Assembly (NCBI GenBank): GCA_018820745.1
Contig: JAHJNP010000230.1
Location: 1 to 5,413, forward strand
DNA from: Gammaproteobacteria bacterium
GTDB taxonomy: Bacteria > Pseudomonadota > Gammaproteobacteria > Burkholderiales > Thiobacillaceae
Length of the DNA: 5,413 bases
Reading direction: 5' to 3'
The notes under the pieces: model-generated
Seen by the model: the letters and a program-made list of their open reading frames with translations, nothing else
Told to the model about the DNA's origin: nothing
The model's database searches: none
Translations under genes and position numbers: made by a program
Shown here: piece by piece, positions 1 through 5,413 of the stretch
Position numbering within the stretch: position 1 is the first letter of the stretch
Layout of the letters: every line of letters starts with the position of its first letter

Positions 1-789
1 GGCCATGTTGGCGGTATTGGCGCCGCGGAACGCGTAGATCGACTGGTCGTCGTCGCCCACCGCGAACAGCGCCGTGCGCGGGCCGGCGAACAGCTTCAGC
101 CAGCGGTACTGCAGCGTGTTGGTGTCCTGGAACTCGTCGACCAGGATGTGGCGGAAGCGCTCCTGGTAATGCTGGCGCAGCGGCTCGTTGCGGTACAAAA
201 GCTCGTAGGCGCGCAGCAGCAGCTCGGGGAAATCGGCCACCCCCTCACGCTGGCACTGCGCGTCGTAGGCCTCGTACAGCTCCACCATGCGTATCGAGTA
301 TTCGTCGAACGCCTCGGCGTCGCGCGCGCGCCGCCCGGCCTCCTTGTTGCCGTTGATGAAGCGCTGCACCTTCTTCGGCTCGTATTTCTCGGTGTCGACG
401 TTCATCGCCTTCATCAGCCGCTTGATCGCCGACAGCTGGTCCTGGCTGTCGAGGATCTGGAACGACTGCGGCAGCCCCGCCTCGCGGTAGTGCGTGCGCA
501 GCAGGCGGTTGGCCAGACCGTGGAAGGTGCCGACCCACATGCCGCGCGTGTTGATCGGCAGCATCGCCGAGACGCGCGTCATCATTTCCTTCGCCGCCTT
601 GTTGGTGAAAGTCACCGCCAGCACCCCCAGCGGCGACACCTGGCCGGTCTGGATCAGCCACACCATGCGCGTGGTCAGCACCCGTGTCTTGCCTGAACCG
701 GCGCCCGCCAGAATCAGCGCGGATTCGTGCGGCAGCGTTACTGCGGCGCGCTGTTCGGGGTTGAGGTTTTCCAGCAGGGAGGCAGACAT
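1..789 (-). CDS. uvrD: UvrD-type DNA helicase II, N-terminal part (truncated by window edge)
   Basis: Superfamily 1A 3'-5' DNA helicase. In the family it unwinds DNA after UvrABC incision and during methyl-directed mismatch repair, using ATP in the cytoplasm. The minus-strand frame is open from an ATG at 789-787 to the window edge, giving 263 residues, roughly a third of the usual ~720. Visible motifs in order: Q motif LNPEQRAAV (9-17), Walker A AGAGSGKT (28-35), motif Ia VTFTNKAAKEM (59-69), motif Ib GTFHG (87-91), Walker B VDEFQDTN (217-224) and motif III VGDDDQSIYAFRGA (244-257). All are intact, so the gene looks functional as far as it is visible. Motifs IV-VI and the C-terminus lie outside. 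The start fits because the Q motif normally begins within about ten residues of the N-terminus; no strong Shine-Dalgarno is seen. It is divergent from the MoaD-like gene. Rep or PcrA are alternatives, but UvrD is the best reading for a proteobacterium. Confidence 0.95.
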   Translation of the reverse strand, partial: MSASLLENLNPEQRAAVTLPHESALILAGAGSGKTRVLTTRMVWLIQTGQVSPLGVLAVTFTNKAAKEMMTRVSAMLPINTRGMWVGTFHGLANRLLRTHYREAGLPQSFQILDSQDQLSAIKRLMKAMNVDTEKYEPKKVQRFINGNKEAGRRARDAEAFDEYSIRMVELYEAYDAQCQREGVADFPELLLRAYELLYRNEPLRQHYQERFRHILVDEFQDTNTLQYRWLKLFAGPRTALFAVGDDDQSIYAFRGANTANMA

Positions 790-819
790 ACGAGGGTAAA
801 ATCGGGCGGTCAATTGCAA

Positions 820-825
820 ATTATA
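820..825 (-). promoter_or_regulatory. Candidate -10 box (TATAAT) for uvrD
   Basis: The minus strand reads a perfect sigma-70 -10 hexamer, TATAAT. A transcript would start near 812-813 and give a leader of about 23 nt before the uvrD ATG. No good -35 is present: the best hexamer at 16-bp spacing is CTTTCA (plus 842-847), matching three of six, and it lies inside the MoaD-like coding region. The A+T patch stands out in a GC-rich window, which favours a real promoter, but the assignment is inference. Confidence 0.35.
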
Positions 826-831
826 AAGGGG
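825..831 (+). promoter_or_regulatory. Ribosome binding site of the MoaD-like gene
   Basis: The purine run AAAGGGG ends six bases before the ATG at 838. This fixes the start there rather than at the upstream in-frame start at 727, which would extend the protein backwards across the opening of uvrD. The protein starting at 838 begins MVKVLFFG, the usual first beta strand of MoaD proteins, which supports the choice independently. Confidence 0.7.
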
Positions 832-837
832 CGACGG

Positions 838-1089
838 ATGGTGAAAGTTTTGTTTTTTGGCGACCTCGTGGATACCCTCGGCATGGCCGCCGACGAAATC
901 GCCCTGCCGCCGGACGTGACCGACGTCGAGCGCCTGCTGTTCGTGCTGTCGAAACGCGGCGAGATGTGGAAAAAGATGCTGCTCGGCAATCCCAAGCTCA
1001 ACATCACCATCAACAAGCAGTTCGCCGAGAAATCCGCGCCGATCAAGGACGGCGACGAGATCGCGCTGGTGGGGTTCGCGGTGGTCTGA
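838..1089 (+). CDS. MoaD/ThiS-family beta-grasp protein without C-terminal Gly-Gly
   Basis: An 83-residue small acidic/basic protein with the length and layout of MoaD. It has a first strand VKVLFFGDLVDTLG (2-15), a central helix around VERLLFVLSKRGEMWKKML, an NITINKQF strand (the place of the family's AVNQ segment) and the hallmark DGDEIALV turn (71-78). In the family, MoaD carries a thiocarboxylate on a C-terminal Gly-Gly and donates sulfur to MoaE-bound precursor during molybdopterin synthesis; ThiS does the same for thiazole. Here the protein ends GFAVV with no diglycine, so classic sulfur transfer is doubtful. No moaE, moeB or other cofactor gene is in view. The gene stands alone, divergent from uvrD, 153 bp before the signalling gene. 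I therefore withhold the symbol moaD. It could be a diverged MoaD-like protein with another role, or a carrier that has lost function. Fold assignment is fairly sure; function is not. Confidence 0.8.
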   Translation: MVKVLFFGDLVDTLGMAADEIALPPDVTDVERLLFVLSKRGEMWKKMLLGNPKLNITINKQFAEKSAPIKDGDEIALVGFAVV

Positions 1090-1100
1090 CCCGGATATCA

Positions 1101-1131
1101 TGCCGGACGTGGCAGGCGTGTACCTGCCGGC
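1101..1131 (+). other. Hairpin-forming sequence after the MoaD-like gene
   Basis: GGCAGG (1111-1116) and CCTGCC (1123-1128) form a perfect 6-bp stem with a 6-nt loop. An alternative, mutually exclusive stem pairs TGCCGG (1101-1106) with CCGGCA (1126-1131). It lies 11-42 bases past the MoaD-like stop, where a terminator would sit, but no T-run follows, so it is not a canonical intrinsic terminator. It might act as a 3'-end structure or an attenuator-like switch; that is inference. Confidence 0.3.
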
Positions 1132-1161
1132 AAGGGCGATGGGATTCCGTGGCAGGGCGTG
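1108..1161 (+). repeat. Pair of near-identical 13/14-bp direct repeats
   Basis: CGTGGCAGGCGTG (1108-1120) recurs as CGTGGCAGGGCGTG (1148-1161), differing by one inserted G. The copies start 40 bp apart, close to four helical turns, in the spacer upstream of the c-di-GMP gene. The first copy overlaps the hairpin. Such spacing would suit a dimeric or cooperative regulator, but no regulator is known and the match could be chance in a GC-rich spacer. Confidence 0.35.
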
Positions 1162-1230
1162 AGGCGTTGCTCTCGCAAAAAAACAAGGTGCCGGATTATT
1201 CGGGCCGCCGGATGCCCATTCTGTGACAAC

Positions 1231-1234
1231 GGGG
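1231..1234 (+). promoter_or_regulatory. Weak ribosome binding site deciding the start of the c-di-GMP gene
   Basis: GGGG lies eight bases before the ATG at 1243, a modest but properly spaced Shine-Dalgarno. The same frame is open upstream to a GTG at 1159, which would add 28 basic, cysteine-containing residues. The ATG is preferred because it puts the first membrane segment at residues 13-34, as expected for a CHASE receptor. Confidence 0.45.
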
Positions 1235-1242
1235 TAATCGCA

Positions 1243-4200
1243 ATGCCCGTATCAACCACGCGTTACCCGTCCCACCCCTGGATGCTGGGTGGGCTCGTTT
1301 TTCTGGTCGCTGCCGTGCTGTCGGGATTGCTTGCCTGGCAGCTGGACTGGCATGCCCGCCAACACGAGCGGGATCGCGTTGCCGTTCTGGCCGGCCACCA
1401 TGCCCATGCAGTCACAAGCCGCATTGGGCATGCCCTTTCCGCGGCCCATGCGCTGGCAGCGCTGGTGCGTCAGGGCAGCGGCGACGTTGCGGATTTTGAC
1501 GCGATTGCCGGCACCATGTTGCCGTTTTACCCCGGCGCCTCCCACCTGGCGCTGGCGCCTGGAGGCGTTGTCCGCAACGTCGCGCCGATGTCTGGCAACG
1601 AGAGGGCCGTTGGCCTGAATCTGTTGACCACCCCGGCCCAGCGTAATGAATCCTTGCTCGCCCGTGACAGCGGAAAGCTCACCCTGGCCGGCCCGCTGGA
1701 ACTGGCGCAGGGCGGAACCGGCGTGGTCGGACGCCTGCCGGTGTTTCTCGACGACGGCCCGGGCAAGCCTATTTTCTGGGGCTTCGCCCTGGTGGTGATG
1801 CACTTGCCCGAAGGGCTGGATATGGCCCATCTGTCTCGTCTGGGCGAGCAGGGCCTGGCCTATGAGCTCTGGCGCATCCAGCCGGACAGCGGGACAAAAC
1901 AAGTCATCGCCCACTCGTCGTCAACGCCCCTGATCGAACCGGTGGAACAGGCCCTGCACGTTCCGAATGCGATCTGGACGCTGAGTGTCGCGCCGGTCAA
2001 GGGCTGGGCCGATCCGCTGGGGCTCTCGTTCAAGCTGGCGCTCGGGCTGCTTTTCAGCCTGATGCTGGGCTATCTGGCAAAGCTCTTTGTCGAGATGAAA
2101 GCGAATAAGCAGCGCCTCGAAGCGCGTGTCGCCCAGCGCACGACCGAAATTCTCGAGGCCCAGCGCAATCTGAAAGCCACGCTCGATGCGCTTCCCGATC
2201 TGGTCTGGCTGAAGGATGGGGATGGGCGCTTTCTGAACTGCAATCCGATGTTCGAGCGCCTCTATGGCGCCAGCGAGGCCGCAATCGTCGGCAAAACCGA
2301 TTATGACTTTGTCGAGCGGGCGCAGGCGGACTTCTTCCGCGAGCACGACCGCCAGGCGATGCTGGCCGGCAAGCCCAGCATCAACGAGGAATGGCTGACT
2401 TTCGCCGAGGATGGCAGCCGGAGGCTGTTCGAGACGATCAAGACGCCCATGCTGGATGGAGAAGGCAGGCCCGCCGGGGTGCTGGGCATCGCCCGCGACA
2501 TCACCAAGCGCGCCCGGGCGGAGCAGGCGCTTCTGCAATCCCGGCAGCAGGCGCAGCAATACCTGAATGTCGCCGGCGTGATGCTGATTGCAATCAATGC
2601 GGAAGGGCGGGTGCAACTCGTCAATCGCAAGGGCTGCGAAATGCTGGGTGCTGCCGAGGCGGATATTCTGGGAAAAGACTGGGTCGAGCATTTCCTGCCC
2701 GAGCGCATGCGAGACCGGGTCAAGGCGTCGTTCACCCAGATGCTGGCGGGCGAGATTGCCCCCGTCGAGTACATGGAAAATGCAATATTGACCCGCGGCG
2801 GTGAAGAGCGTGCCGTGGCCTGGCACAACACGCTGCTGCGGGACGAGACGGGCAGGATTAGCGGCGTGCTCGCTTCGGGCGAGGACATCACCGAGCGAAA
2901 ACGGGCGGAGCAGGCCTTGCGTGACTCACGCGAGCGCCTGCAACTGCTGCTCGATTCGATGGCTGAAGCGGCCTACGGGGTCGATTTCGAGGGCAATTGC
3001 ACCTTCGTCAACCGGACCTTCCTGAGACTAATGGGCTATCAGGATGAAAACGAGGTGCTGGGCAAGCGCTCCCATGCGCTCTTTCACCATTCACATGCCG
3101 ATGGCAGCGCCTATCCGGAAAGCGAATGCAAAATGCATTGCGCCTACCTGTCCAATCAGCCAATCAATGTGTCCGACGAGGTGTTCTGGCGCAAAGACGG
3201 CGTGGCGATACCGGTCGAGTACTGGTCAAATCCCATCGTTGCCGACGGCGTGGTGGTGGGTGCGATCGCGACGTTCGTCGACATCACCCAGCGCAAGCAA
3301 GATGAGGCGCAACTCAGCCTTGCCGCCAAGGTGTTCGAGCAAAGCGGCGAAGGGATCATCATCACCGATGCCCAGTGCAACATTGTCATGATCAACCAGG
3401 CTTTCACCGCCGTCACCGGTTACAGCGAAGCCGAGGTCATGGGACAGAACCCCCGCATGCTTGCTTCCGGGCGCCACGACCGGGCGTTCTACAGCGCGAT
3501 GTGGGAAGCCATTTCCGAGCAGGGCCGCTGGCAGGGCGAGCTATGGAATCGCCGCAAGGACGGCAGCCTGTATCCGGAATTGATCTCGATCATCCGGGTG
3601 TTCGATAAGAAGGGCGAAGTGAGCCACTACATCGGCATCTCGAGCGACATTACCCAGCATAAGGCCGCCCAGGAGCGGATCCAGCGACTGGCGCATTTCG
3701 ATCCGCTCACCGGGTTGCCGAACCGGGCCTTGCTGAGCGACCGCATCAGCCACGAACTCAGTACCGCACAGCGCCACCACACTCAGCTGGTCGTCATGTT
3801 CGTCGACCTCGATCACTTCAAGAACGTCAACGACACGCTGGGACACCGCATCGGCGACGCCTTGCTGATTGCGGTCGCCGCCCGCCTGAAAGCTGCCGTG
3901 CGCGAAGTCGACACCGTTTCGCGCCAGGGCGGCGATGAATTCGTCCTGATCCTGCCCGACACCGATGCTGACGGCGCCGCGCATGTGGCCGGGAAGTTGC
4001 TGGAAGCCGTCGCGCAACCGTATCAGATCGAGACTTTCGAGCTGACCGTGACGCTGTCCATCGGCATCGCCCTGTATCCCGGCGATGGCGGGGATTTCGA
4101 GGTGCTCTCAAAATGCGCGGATGCCGCCATGTATCGTGCCAAGCACGACGGCCGCAACACCTACCGCTTCTTCACCATGGAAATGCAGGCGCGTTCGGCC

Positions 4201-4989
4201 CACAACCTGCACATGGAAAACGACCTGCGTCGCGCGCTGGAACGCAAGCAGCTGCAGTTGCACTATCAGCCCCAGATATCCATGGACGACGGGCGCATCA
4301 TCGGGGTGGAAGCGCTGCTGCGCTGGCAGCACCCGGAACTGGGCATGGTCGCGCCGGCCGACTTTATCCCCCTTGCGGAAGAAAGCGGCCAGATCCTGGA
4401 GATCGGGGAATGGGCGCTGCGCAGTGCGGTCCGGCAGATGAAGGCGTGGATGGACGCTGGCCTTGCGCCGATGGTGATGGCGGTGAACCTGTCCGCCGTC
4501 CAGTTCCGCCACCCACACCTGCCGGAGCTGGTCACGCAGGTTCTCGATGAAGAAAAACTGGCGCCGCAGTACCTGGAGCTGGAGCTGACGGAAGGCGTCG
4601 CGATGGAGGATGCGCCGGCGGCCATCGCGGTGATGGATCGCCTGCACGCGTGCGGCGTCCGCATGTCGATCGACGATTTCGGCACCGGCTATTCCTCGCT
4701 GAGCTACCTCAAGCGCTTCAGGGTTTACAAGCTCAAGATCGACCAGTCGTTTGTGCGGGATATCTGCCAGGATCCGGAAGACCGGGCCATTGTCGTCGCC
4801 ATCATCAGCCTGGCGAACAGCCTGGGCCTGCAAACCATTGCAGAGGGCGTCGAAACCGAAGGGCAACTGGCGTTCCTGCGTGAACAGGGATGTAACGAGG
4901 TGCAGGGTTATTACTTCAGCAAGGCGCTGCCTGCCGAAGAGTTCGAGGTGTTTGTTCGGGCCGGGTATCCGTCTGCCTGGCAGCAGTGA
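1243..4989 (+). CDS. Membrane CHASE-PAS(x4)-GGDEF-EAL protein: c-di-GMP synthase/phosphodiesterase
   Basis: A 1248-residue inner-membrane signalling enzyme. Order: short cytoplasmic start; TM1 (~13-34); periplasmic CHASE-type sensor (~36-255), recognised by the ER pair at 120-121 and by QGGTGVVGRLPVF (156-168); TM2 (~262-282); helical linker (~284-311); PAS1 (~312-425), PAS2 (~440-555), PAS3 (~566-685), PAS4 (~692-808); GGDEF (~815-975); EAL (~990-1240). The GGDEF domain makes c-di-GMP from two GTP. Its signature is intact at 896-900, metal-binding D855 is present, and an inhibitory I-site RxxD (R887, D890) sits at the correct five-residue spacing. The EAL domain hydrolyses c-di-GMP to pGpG. 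Its expected residues are present: E1023 of EAL, N1082, E1114 and E1117 of ELTE, the DD pair 1144-1145 of DDFGTG, K1165, E1201 and Q1221. Both activities are therefore possible; which dominates, and which ligand CHASE senses, cannot be read from sequence. Residue 895 before GGDEF is Gln where a hydrophobic residue is usual. It is a single-gene unit ended by a strong bidirectional terminator. Confidence 0.95.
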   Translation: MPVSTTRYPSHPWMLGGLVFLVAAVLSGLLAWQLDWHARQHERDRVAVLAGHHAHAVTSRIGHALSAAHALAALVRQGSGDVADFDAIAGTMLPFYPGASHLALAPGGVVRNVAPMSGNERAVGLNLLTTPAQRNESLLARDSGKLTLAGPLELAQGGTGVVGRLPVFLDDGPGKPIFWGFALVVMHLPEGLDMAHLSRLGEQGLAYELWRIQPDSGTKQVIAHSSSTPLIEPVEQALHVPNAIWTLSVAPVKGWADPLGLSFKLALGLLFSLMLGYLAKLFVEMKANKQRLEARVAQRTTEILEAQRNLKATLDALPDLVWLKDGDGRFLNCNPMFERLYGASEAAIVGKTDYDFVERAQADFFREHDRQAMLAGKPSINEEWLTFAEDGSRRLFETIKTPMLDGEGRPAGVLGIARDITKRARAEQALLQSRQQAQQYLNVAGVMLIAINAEGRVQLVNRKGCEMLGAAEADILGKDWVEHFLPERMRDRVKASFTQMLAGEIAPVEYMENAILTRGGEERAVAWHNTLLRDETGRISGVLASGEDITERKRAEQALRDSRERLQLLLDSMAEAAYGVDFEGNCTFVNRTFLRLMGYQDENEVLGKRSHALFHHSHADGSAYPESECKMHCAYLSNQPINVSDEVFWRKDGVAIPVEYWSNPIVADGVVVGAIATFVDITQRKQDEAQLSLAAKVFEQSGEGIIITDAQCNIVMINQAFTAVTGYSEAEVMGQNPRMLASGRHDRAFYSAMWEAISEQGRWQGELWNRRKDGSLYPELISIIRVFDKKGEVSHYIGISSDITQHKAAQERIQRLAHFDPLTGLPNRALLSDRISHELSTAQRHHTQLVVMFVDLDHFKNVNDTLGHRIGDALLIAVAARLKAAVREVDTVSRQGGDEFVLILPDTDADGAAHVAGKLLEAVAQPYQIETFELTVTLSIGIALYPGDGGDFEVLSKCADAAMYRAKHDGRNTYRFFTMEMQARSAHNLHMENDLRRALERKQLQLHYQPQISMDDGRIIGVEALLRWQHPELGMVAPADFIPLAEESGQILEIGEWALRSAVRQMKAWMDAGLAPMVMAVNLSAVQFRHPHLPELVTQVLDEEKLAPQYLELELTEGVAMEDAPAAIAVMDRLHACGVRMSIDDFGTGYSSLSYLKRFRVYKLKIDQSFVRDICQDPEDRAIVVAIISLANSLGLQTIAEGVETEGQLAFLREQGCNEVQGYYFSKALPAEEFEVFVRAGYPSAWQQ
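2515..2915 (+). repeat. 14-bp identical repeat marking a duplicated PAS unit
   Basis: The 14 bases CGGGCGGAGCAGGC occur at 2515-2528 and again, in the same frame, at 2902-2915. They are 387 bp (129 codons) apart, one PAS unit. They encode RAEQA in the linkers that follow PAS1 and PAS2, and the similarity extends upstream through both DIT motifs (GACATCACC). This supports origin of part of the PAS array by internal duplication; the feature spans both copies and the PAS2 segment between them. Confidence 0.5.
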
Positions 4990-5010
4990 CCTTTGCTTCC
5001 CACGCGCCAA

Positions 5011-5041
5011 ACAAAAACGGAGCCCAGGGCTCCGTTTTTGT
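5011..5041. terminator. Bidirectional intrinsic terminator between convergent genes
   Basis: A perfect 15-bp inverted repeat around a single central A (5026). The GC core CGGAGCCC/GGGCTCCG is flanked by A5 on the left and T5 on the right, so each strand reads a GC-rich stem followed by a T-run. It begins 21 bases past the stop of the c-di-GMP gene and lies 21 bases past the stop of the phosphoribulokinase gene on the other strand. It should serve both convergent transcripts. Confidence 0.93.
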
Positions 5042-5062
5042 GGGTGATGGTGTCGCTGTTGC

Positions 5063-5413
5063 CTACTTGCCCTTGCCCGCGATCATGTCCTGGATGATCG
5101 GCGCCAGGATCAGCTCCATGGCGAAGCCCATCTTGGCGCCCGGCACCACGATGGTGTTGCGGCGCGACATGAAGGAGTTCGGGATCATGTTCAGCAGATA
5201 GGGGAAGTCGACGCCCTTCGGCTCGCGGAAGCGGATCACGATGAAGCTCTCGTCCGGCGTCGGGATGTCGCGCGTGATGAAGGGGTTGGACGTGTCGACC
5301 GTGGACACGCGCTGGAAGTTGATGTCGGTGCGCGAGAACTGCGGGGTGATGTAGTTCACGTAGTCCGGCATGCGGCGCAGGATGGTGTCGACGATCACTT
5401 CCGCCGAATAGCC
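5063..5413 (-). CDS. cbbP: Phosphoribulokinase, C-terminal part (truncated by window edge)
   Basis: Phosphoribulokinase phosphorylates ribulose 5-phosphate with ATP to ribulose 1,5-bisphosphate, the Rubisco substrate, in the cytoplasm. The minus-strand frame is open from the window edge to TAG at 5065-5063, giving 116 residues, about 40% of the ~290-residue bacterial form. It contains segments I recognise from proteobacterial CbbP/Prk: ILRRMPDYVNYI, PQFSRTDINFQRV, VDTSNPFITR, PDESFIVIRF, SFMSRRNTIVVPG and the closing KM..AMELI helix. The GTG at 5398 is internal, not a start: the residues before it (GYSAE) match the RGYS region that precedes this point in relatives. The P-loop and catalytic Asp are outside the window. 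Bacterial enzymes of this class are octameric and regulated by NADH and AMP rather than thioredoxin (family knowledge). The gene converges on the c-di-GMP gene and ends at the shared terminator. The symbols prk and prkB are also used. A non-Calvin-cycle PrkB is less likely but not excluded. Confidence 0.95.
   Translation of the reverse strand, partial: GYSAEVIVDTILRRMPDYVNYITPQFSRTDINFQRVSTVDTSNPFITRDIPTPDESFIVIRFREPKGVDFPYLLNMIPNSFMSRRNTIVVPGAKMGFAMELILAPIIQDMIAGKGK

Noticed and set aside
148..799. Plus-strand open frames opposite uvrD, and a second minus-strand frame at 245-661
   Set aside because: The minus-strand frame 789 to 1 gives an unbroken helicase with all expected motifs; the others are low-complexity Arg/Ala/His-rich translations.
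727..837. In-frame upstream extension of the MoaD-like gene
   Set aside because: It overlaps the first codons of uvrD on the other strand, and the resulting sequence is unlike MoaD. The start at 838 has a good ribosome site and the expected first strand.
1148..1170. Possible sigma-54 promoter (TGGCA at 1150 and TTGC at 1167)
   Set aside because: The GG and GC elements are not at the required ten-base spacing for any pairing I tried.
1157..1183. Imperfect stem followed by an A7 run, considered as a terminator
   Set aside because: On the plus strand the run is A, not T. On the minus strand the T-run follows no strong stem, and there is no minus-strand gene to terminate.
1175..1199. Possible sigma-28 (flagellar) promoter around GCCGGATT at 1190-1197
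   Set aside because: Only GCCG matches the -10 element, and there is no TAAA at the correct distance upstream.
1159..1242. N-terminal extension of the c-di-GMP protein from a GTG at 1159, with four cysteines including CPFC
   Set aside because: It has no convincing ribosome site, is very basic, and would push the first membrane segment 28 residues inward. The ATG at 1243 has a spaced GGGG and gives a normal CHASE-receptor start. The cysteine pair is probably chance.
4108..5010. Long antisense open frames (about 300 codons) at 4108-5010 and 1921-2826 on the minus strand
   Set aside because: They lie opposite strongly conserved EAL and PAS coding sequence, resemble no family I know, and one runs to the edge of the terminator stem. 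They are typical shadows in GC-rich DNA.
5396..5398. GTG as start of the right-hand minus-strand gene
   Set aside because: The frame continues to the window edge with residues matching phosphoribulokinase, so this valine codon is internal.

Overview
The window reads as a stretch of chromosome from a GC-rich betaproteobacterium. The UvrD fragment carries the YAFRGA form of helicase motif III, which I associate with that group. The phosphoribulokinase tail resembles, from memory, the Calvin-cycle (CbbP) enzymes of proteobacterial autotrophs such as Cupriavidus or Thiobacillus. The taxonomic reading is inference. An autotrophic or facultatively autotrophic lifestyle is likely but not proved by one gene. 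I see no mobile element, tRNA, rRNA or CRISPR array.

Layout: positions 1-789 (minus strand) hold the N-terminal third of the DNA helicase UvrD, running off the left edge. A 48-bp gap separates it from a divergent small gene at 838-1089 (plus strand). That gene encodes an 83-residue MoaD/ThiS-type beta-grasp protein lacking the C-terminal Gly-Gly expected of a sulfur carrier. A 153-bp spacer (1090-1242) with a hairpin and a pair of near-identical direct repeats leads into one large gene, 1243-4989 (plus strand). It encodes a 1248-residue membrane-anchored c-di-GMP enzyme with the order TM, periplasmic CHASE sensor, TM, four PAS domains, GGDEF, EAL. A perfect 15-bp inverted repeat flanked by A5 and T5 (5011-5041) lies between it and the convergent phosphoribulokinase gene (minus strand, 5063-5413, running off the right edge). 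It should terminate transcription from both sides.

The genes do not form an obvious single pathway: DNA repair, a sulfur-carrier-like protein, c-di-GMP signalling and carbon fixation sit side by side. The signalling gene stands alone, with both catalytic domains apparently intact and no partner regulator in view. I found no convincing new multi-gene system. The points most worth a second look are the tail-less MoaD-like protein, the His/Cys-rich third PAS domain, the flavin-type fourth PAS domain and the evidence for PAS duplication. Apart from the two edge-truncated genes, every intergenic stretch is shorter than 160 bp.
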